Program-made: the position numbers and the translations under genes
Assembly (NCBI RefSeq): GCF_004121075.1
Contig: NZ_RHLN01000003.1
Coordinates: 62,001-126,000 of the forward strand
Direction: 5' to 3'
Source of the DNA: Lutibacter sp. HS1-25
GTDB lineage: Bacteria; Bacteroidota; Bacteroidia; Flavobacteriales; Flavobacteriaceae
Length of the DNA stretch: 64,000 nucleotides
Notes under the pieces: model-generated
Told to the model about the DNA's origin: nothing
Seen by the model: only the letters and a program-made list of their open reading frames with translations
Databases searched by the model: none
Part shown: in pieces, positions 63,688 through 64,000 of the stretch
Layout: every line of letters begins with the position of its first letter
Position numbering within the stretch: position 1 is the first letter of the stretch

Positions 63688-64000
63688 ATGATTAATTACA
63701 CCAAGGAACAAATATTAGAAATTTACAATAAACCTTTAATGGAGTTGATTTATGAAGCTGCACAAGTACACCGACAGTCTCATGACCCATTAAAAATTCA
63801 GGTTAGTACACTTATTTCAATTAAAACAGGAAGTTGTCCAGAAGATTGTGGTTACTGTCCGCAAGCTGCTCGTTATCAAACTGGAATTGAAAAGAACGAT
63901 TTAATGCCTGTAGAAACTGTTATTGGTTTGGCAAAAAAAGCAAAAGAAAATGGTTCTTCTCGTGTTTGTATGGGAGCTGCCTGGAGAAATGTACAAGAAG
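63688..64000 (+). CDS. bioB: Biotin synthase, partial (3' end off window)
   Basis: Radical-SAM enzyme that inserts sulfur into dethiobiotin. The visible 104 residues contain [14 protein letters not shown], the Fe4S4 motif CPEDCGYC (Cys50, 54 and 57, the CxxxCxxC of radical SAM enzymes), [33 protein letters not shown]. Truncated by the right edge of the window. It is separated from the polymerase operon by a terminator and the ketoacyl-synthase relic. Confidence 0.95.
   Translation, partial: MINYTKEQILEIYNKPLMELIYEAAQVHRQSHDPLKIQVSTLISIKTGSCPEDCGYCPQAARYQTGIEKNDLMPVETVIGLAKKAKENGSSRVCMGAAWRNVQE

Overview
This window is an AT-rich chromosomal segment of a member of the Bacteroidota, almost certainly family Flavobacteriaceae; a marine genus near Lutibacter, Polaribacter or Tenacibaculum would fit, but I cannot fix the genus by reading. 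The evidence is a type IX secretion/gliding cluster (gldJ, porU, porV), promoters of the Bacteroidota type (TTTG, about 19 nt, TAnnTTTG), near absence of Shine-Dalgarno sequences except one perfect one before rpsU, a 2-oxoacid dehydrogenase E1 with fused alpha and beta halves, and many outer-membrane and SPII-type lipoproteins.

Layout. 1-8.7 kb: cell-wall and T9SS block, murF (cut by the left edge) and gldJ on the minus strand, divergent from porU-porV-cdd-truncated haemoglobin. 8.8-13.3 kb: a FabH-like ketoacyl synthase, a PafA-type alkaline phosphatase and an MlaE/MlaF-like lipid ABC transporter. 13.3-13.6 kb: tRNA-Lys and tRNA-Tyr. 13.6-21.6 kb: a TonB-dependent receptor, a DUF389 membrane protein, a three-gene unit (beta-helix lipoprotein, SDR, SprT-like) and a glutamine cyclotransferase lipoprotein. 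21.7-34 kb: housekeeping metabolism, with L31 type B, a small HAD protein, pdhA-pdhC, gcvP, a UbiA-like membrane protein, a methyltransferase, a cysteine-free DUF164 coiled-coil protein, a Nif3-like protein, lpxK and purine nucleoside phosphorylase. 34-43.2 kb, minus strand: fused E1 alpha/beta dehydrogenase, an M1-peptidase-like protein that has lost its zinc site and carries a probable outer-membrane barrel, a LOG-family protein, and uvrA. 43.3-48.3 kb, plus strand: PspC, K+ channel, alanine/glycine symporter, helix-hairpin-helix protein, acyl-CoA dehydrogenase.

48.3-63.4 kb is the translation/transcription core: rpsU-xerC-hpf, tRNA-Thr(TGT)-Tyr-Gly-Thr(GGT)-tuf-tRNA-Trp-secE-nusG-rplKAJL-rpoBC and a DUF3467 gene, punctuated by hairpins between tuf and trnW, rplL and rpoB, and rpoB and rpoC. 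63.4-63.7 kb holds a decayed ketoacyl-synthase remnant, followed by bioB, which runs off the right edge.

Most of the window is conserved flavobacterial core genome. I found no phage, transposon, CRISPR array, defence island or biosynthetic cluster, and no convincing wholly new system. The observations most worth a second look are the rpsU Shine-Dalgarno, the degenerate M1/barrel protein, the cysteine-free DUF164 protein, the ketoacyl-synthase relic, the candidate leaderless starts (UbiA-like gene and lpxK), the rplL-rpoB hairpin and the AGTCAAAA repeat.
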